A stretch of 7,685 bases of DNA, taken from assembly GCA_009691925.1 (NCBI GenBank), contig SIAG01000192.1, positions 1 to 7,685 on the forward strand, read 5' to 3'. This document shows positions 7,257 to 7,685 of the stretch, in pieces. Position 1 is the first letter of the stretch. Each line of letters begins with the position of its first letter. Under the pieces are notes generated by a model. The model made no database searches and was not told the DNA's origin. It saw only the letters and a program-made list of their open reading frames with translations. A program made the translations under genes and the position numbers. The DNA comes from Planctomycetaceae bacterium (GTDB lineage Bacteria; Planctomycetota; Planctomycetia; Pirellulales; UBA1268).

Positions 7257-7492
7257 TCGGTTGGTGTCTCCAGCACCGGCGCAGCGTCAGCCCGGCAACG
7301 GGTTTGCCGGGTGGACGACGCACCAATCTGGTTTTTTATCGACGGAAAACGAGGGTCACTTGAGGGGATTGCACGGCTGGAGCGGTTAGAGCCGTTGTTC
7401 CGGATGCCCTTGCCACAGCGATCCCCACGAATGGGCCGGTTGCGCCGGATTTCGGATCGGAGCCCGCCCGCCCAGGACCCTGCCGACGGCGT
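7257..7492 (-). other. Intergenic/leader region before the HEAT gene
   Basis: These 236 nt separate the stop of the upstream gene from the HEAT gene start. I see no convincing gene here. A local AT-rich patch around 7328-7350 (GATAAAAAAC on the minus strand) stands out from the GC-rich background and is the best place for a promoter of the HEAT/caspase-vWA unit, but I cannot assign -35/-10 boxes with proper spacing. A weak stem cggct ... agccg lies at 7374-7394. Confidence 0.4.
7291..7311. promoter_or_regulatory. Perfect 8-bp hairpin in the HEAT gene leader
   Basis: The arms cccggcaa and ttgccggg pair perfectly around a 5-nt loop. The element ends 34 nt before the HEAT gene ATG, so in that gene's transcript it would lie in the 5' untranslated region unless transcription starts later. 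No T-run follows on either strand, which argues against a simple terminator. It could be an operator for a dimeric repressor or an RNA stem affecting translation or stability. Confidence 0.4.
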
Positions 7493-7685
7493 CTACTTCA
7501 GTTCGAGGGTGACGCTGGCTGCCGGGGCAGGGGCGGCTTCGATCGTGACTGGTGTCGGTTCGGCCTTGCGCATCCGATTGCGGACCGCCGCCTGCACCGA
7601 AACCTTGTATTGCCCAGGTTCCAAATCGTCGAATCGGAAGACTCCACCGGGGCTGGTCTTGGTGGTCCGATCGCCCCCGGGGCCA
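7493..7685 (-). CDS. C-terminal fragment with carboxypeptidase-regulatory-like domain
   Basis: The last 63 codons of a gene that begins outside the window, ending at TAG (7493-7495). The protein reads GVFRFDDLEPGQYKVSVQAA followed by a strand and VTIEAAPAPAASVTLELK. The pattern 'G-x-F-x-F-x-x-L-x-P-G-x-Y-x-V-x-V' is typical of carboxypeptidase regulatory-like and related Ig-like beta-sandwich domains, often found at the ends of bacterial surface or exported proteins, where they serve in binding or as stalks. Nothing of the main body is visible, so no function can be given. It is on the same strand as the HEAT gene but separated by 236 nt, so it is probably a different transcription unit. Confidence 0.75.
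   Translation of the reverse strand, partial: GPGGDRTTKTSPGGVFRFDDLEPGQYKVSVQAAVRNRMRKAEPTPVTIEAAPAPAASVTLELK

Noticed and set aside
1..7685. CRISPR arrays, tRNA or rRNA genes
   Set aside because: No regularly spaced direct repeats and no tRNA- or rRNA-like segments were seen on either strand; almost all of the window is occupied by coding frames.

Overview
The window is GC-rich DNA that most resembles a planctomycete (Planctomycetota, probably Pirellulales-like). Three things point there: a secreted HEAT-repeat/Cys-rich protein of a type I associate with that phylum, a caspase-like domain of the 'DAC ... GLRGAAD' type fused to a von Willebrand A (vWA) domain in a giant membrane-anchored protein, and weak or absent Shine-Dalgarno sequences. 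The assignment rests on recalled family resemblance, not on a search.

Layout, left to right. (1) Positions 1-317 (+) hold the C-terminal end of an IS3-family (OrfB/rve-type DDE) transposase, followed by a probable IS end and a 43-nt convergent gap with a small hairpin. (2) Positions 360-5567 (-) hold one very large gene of 1735 codons. It encodes a basic, low-complexity N-tail, a single transmembrane helix, a caspase-like (peptidase C14-type) domain, a helix-rich region of about 700-800 residues, a vWA domain with complete MIDAS residues, and a beta-rich C-terminus. The caspase domain keeps the Cys motif (DAC) but has Leu where the catalytic His normally sits. (3) Positions 5718-7256 (-) hold a 512-codon gene for an exported protein with a signal peptide, a HEAT-like segment, a Cys-rich segment and a long Pro/Ala-rich tail. 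A good-looking coding tail continues in another frame from about 5734 to 5564. It ends in a TGA that overlaps the ATG of the caspase-vWA gene (ATGA), so a one-base indel in the C/G run at 5736-5740 may have cut this gene short. (4) Positions 7257-7492 are non-coding leader/intergenic DNA with a perfect 8-bp-stem hairpin just upstream of the HEAT gene. (5) Positions 7493-7685 (-) hold the last 63 codons of another gene, ending in a beta-sandwich (carboxypeptidase regulatory-like) domain.

How the genes may work together: the HEAT/Cys-rich gene and the caspase-vWA gene lie on the same strand and were probably translationally coupled. Both products are predicted to act outside the cytoplasm, one secreted and one anchored by a single N-terminal helix with its bulk outside. 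The simplest inference is a cell-envelope module in which a caspase-fold/vWA receptor or scaffold works with an exported HEAT-repeat partner. No catalytic output is obvious, because the caspase dyad is incomplete. This two-gene unit is the best candidate for an undescribed system here.
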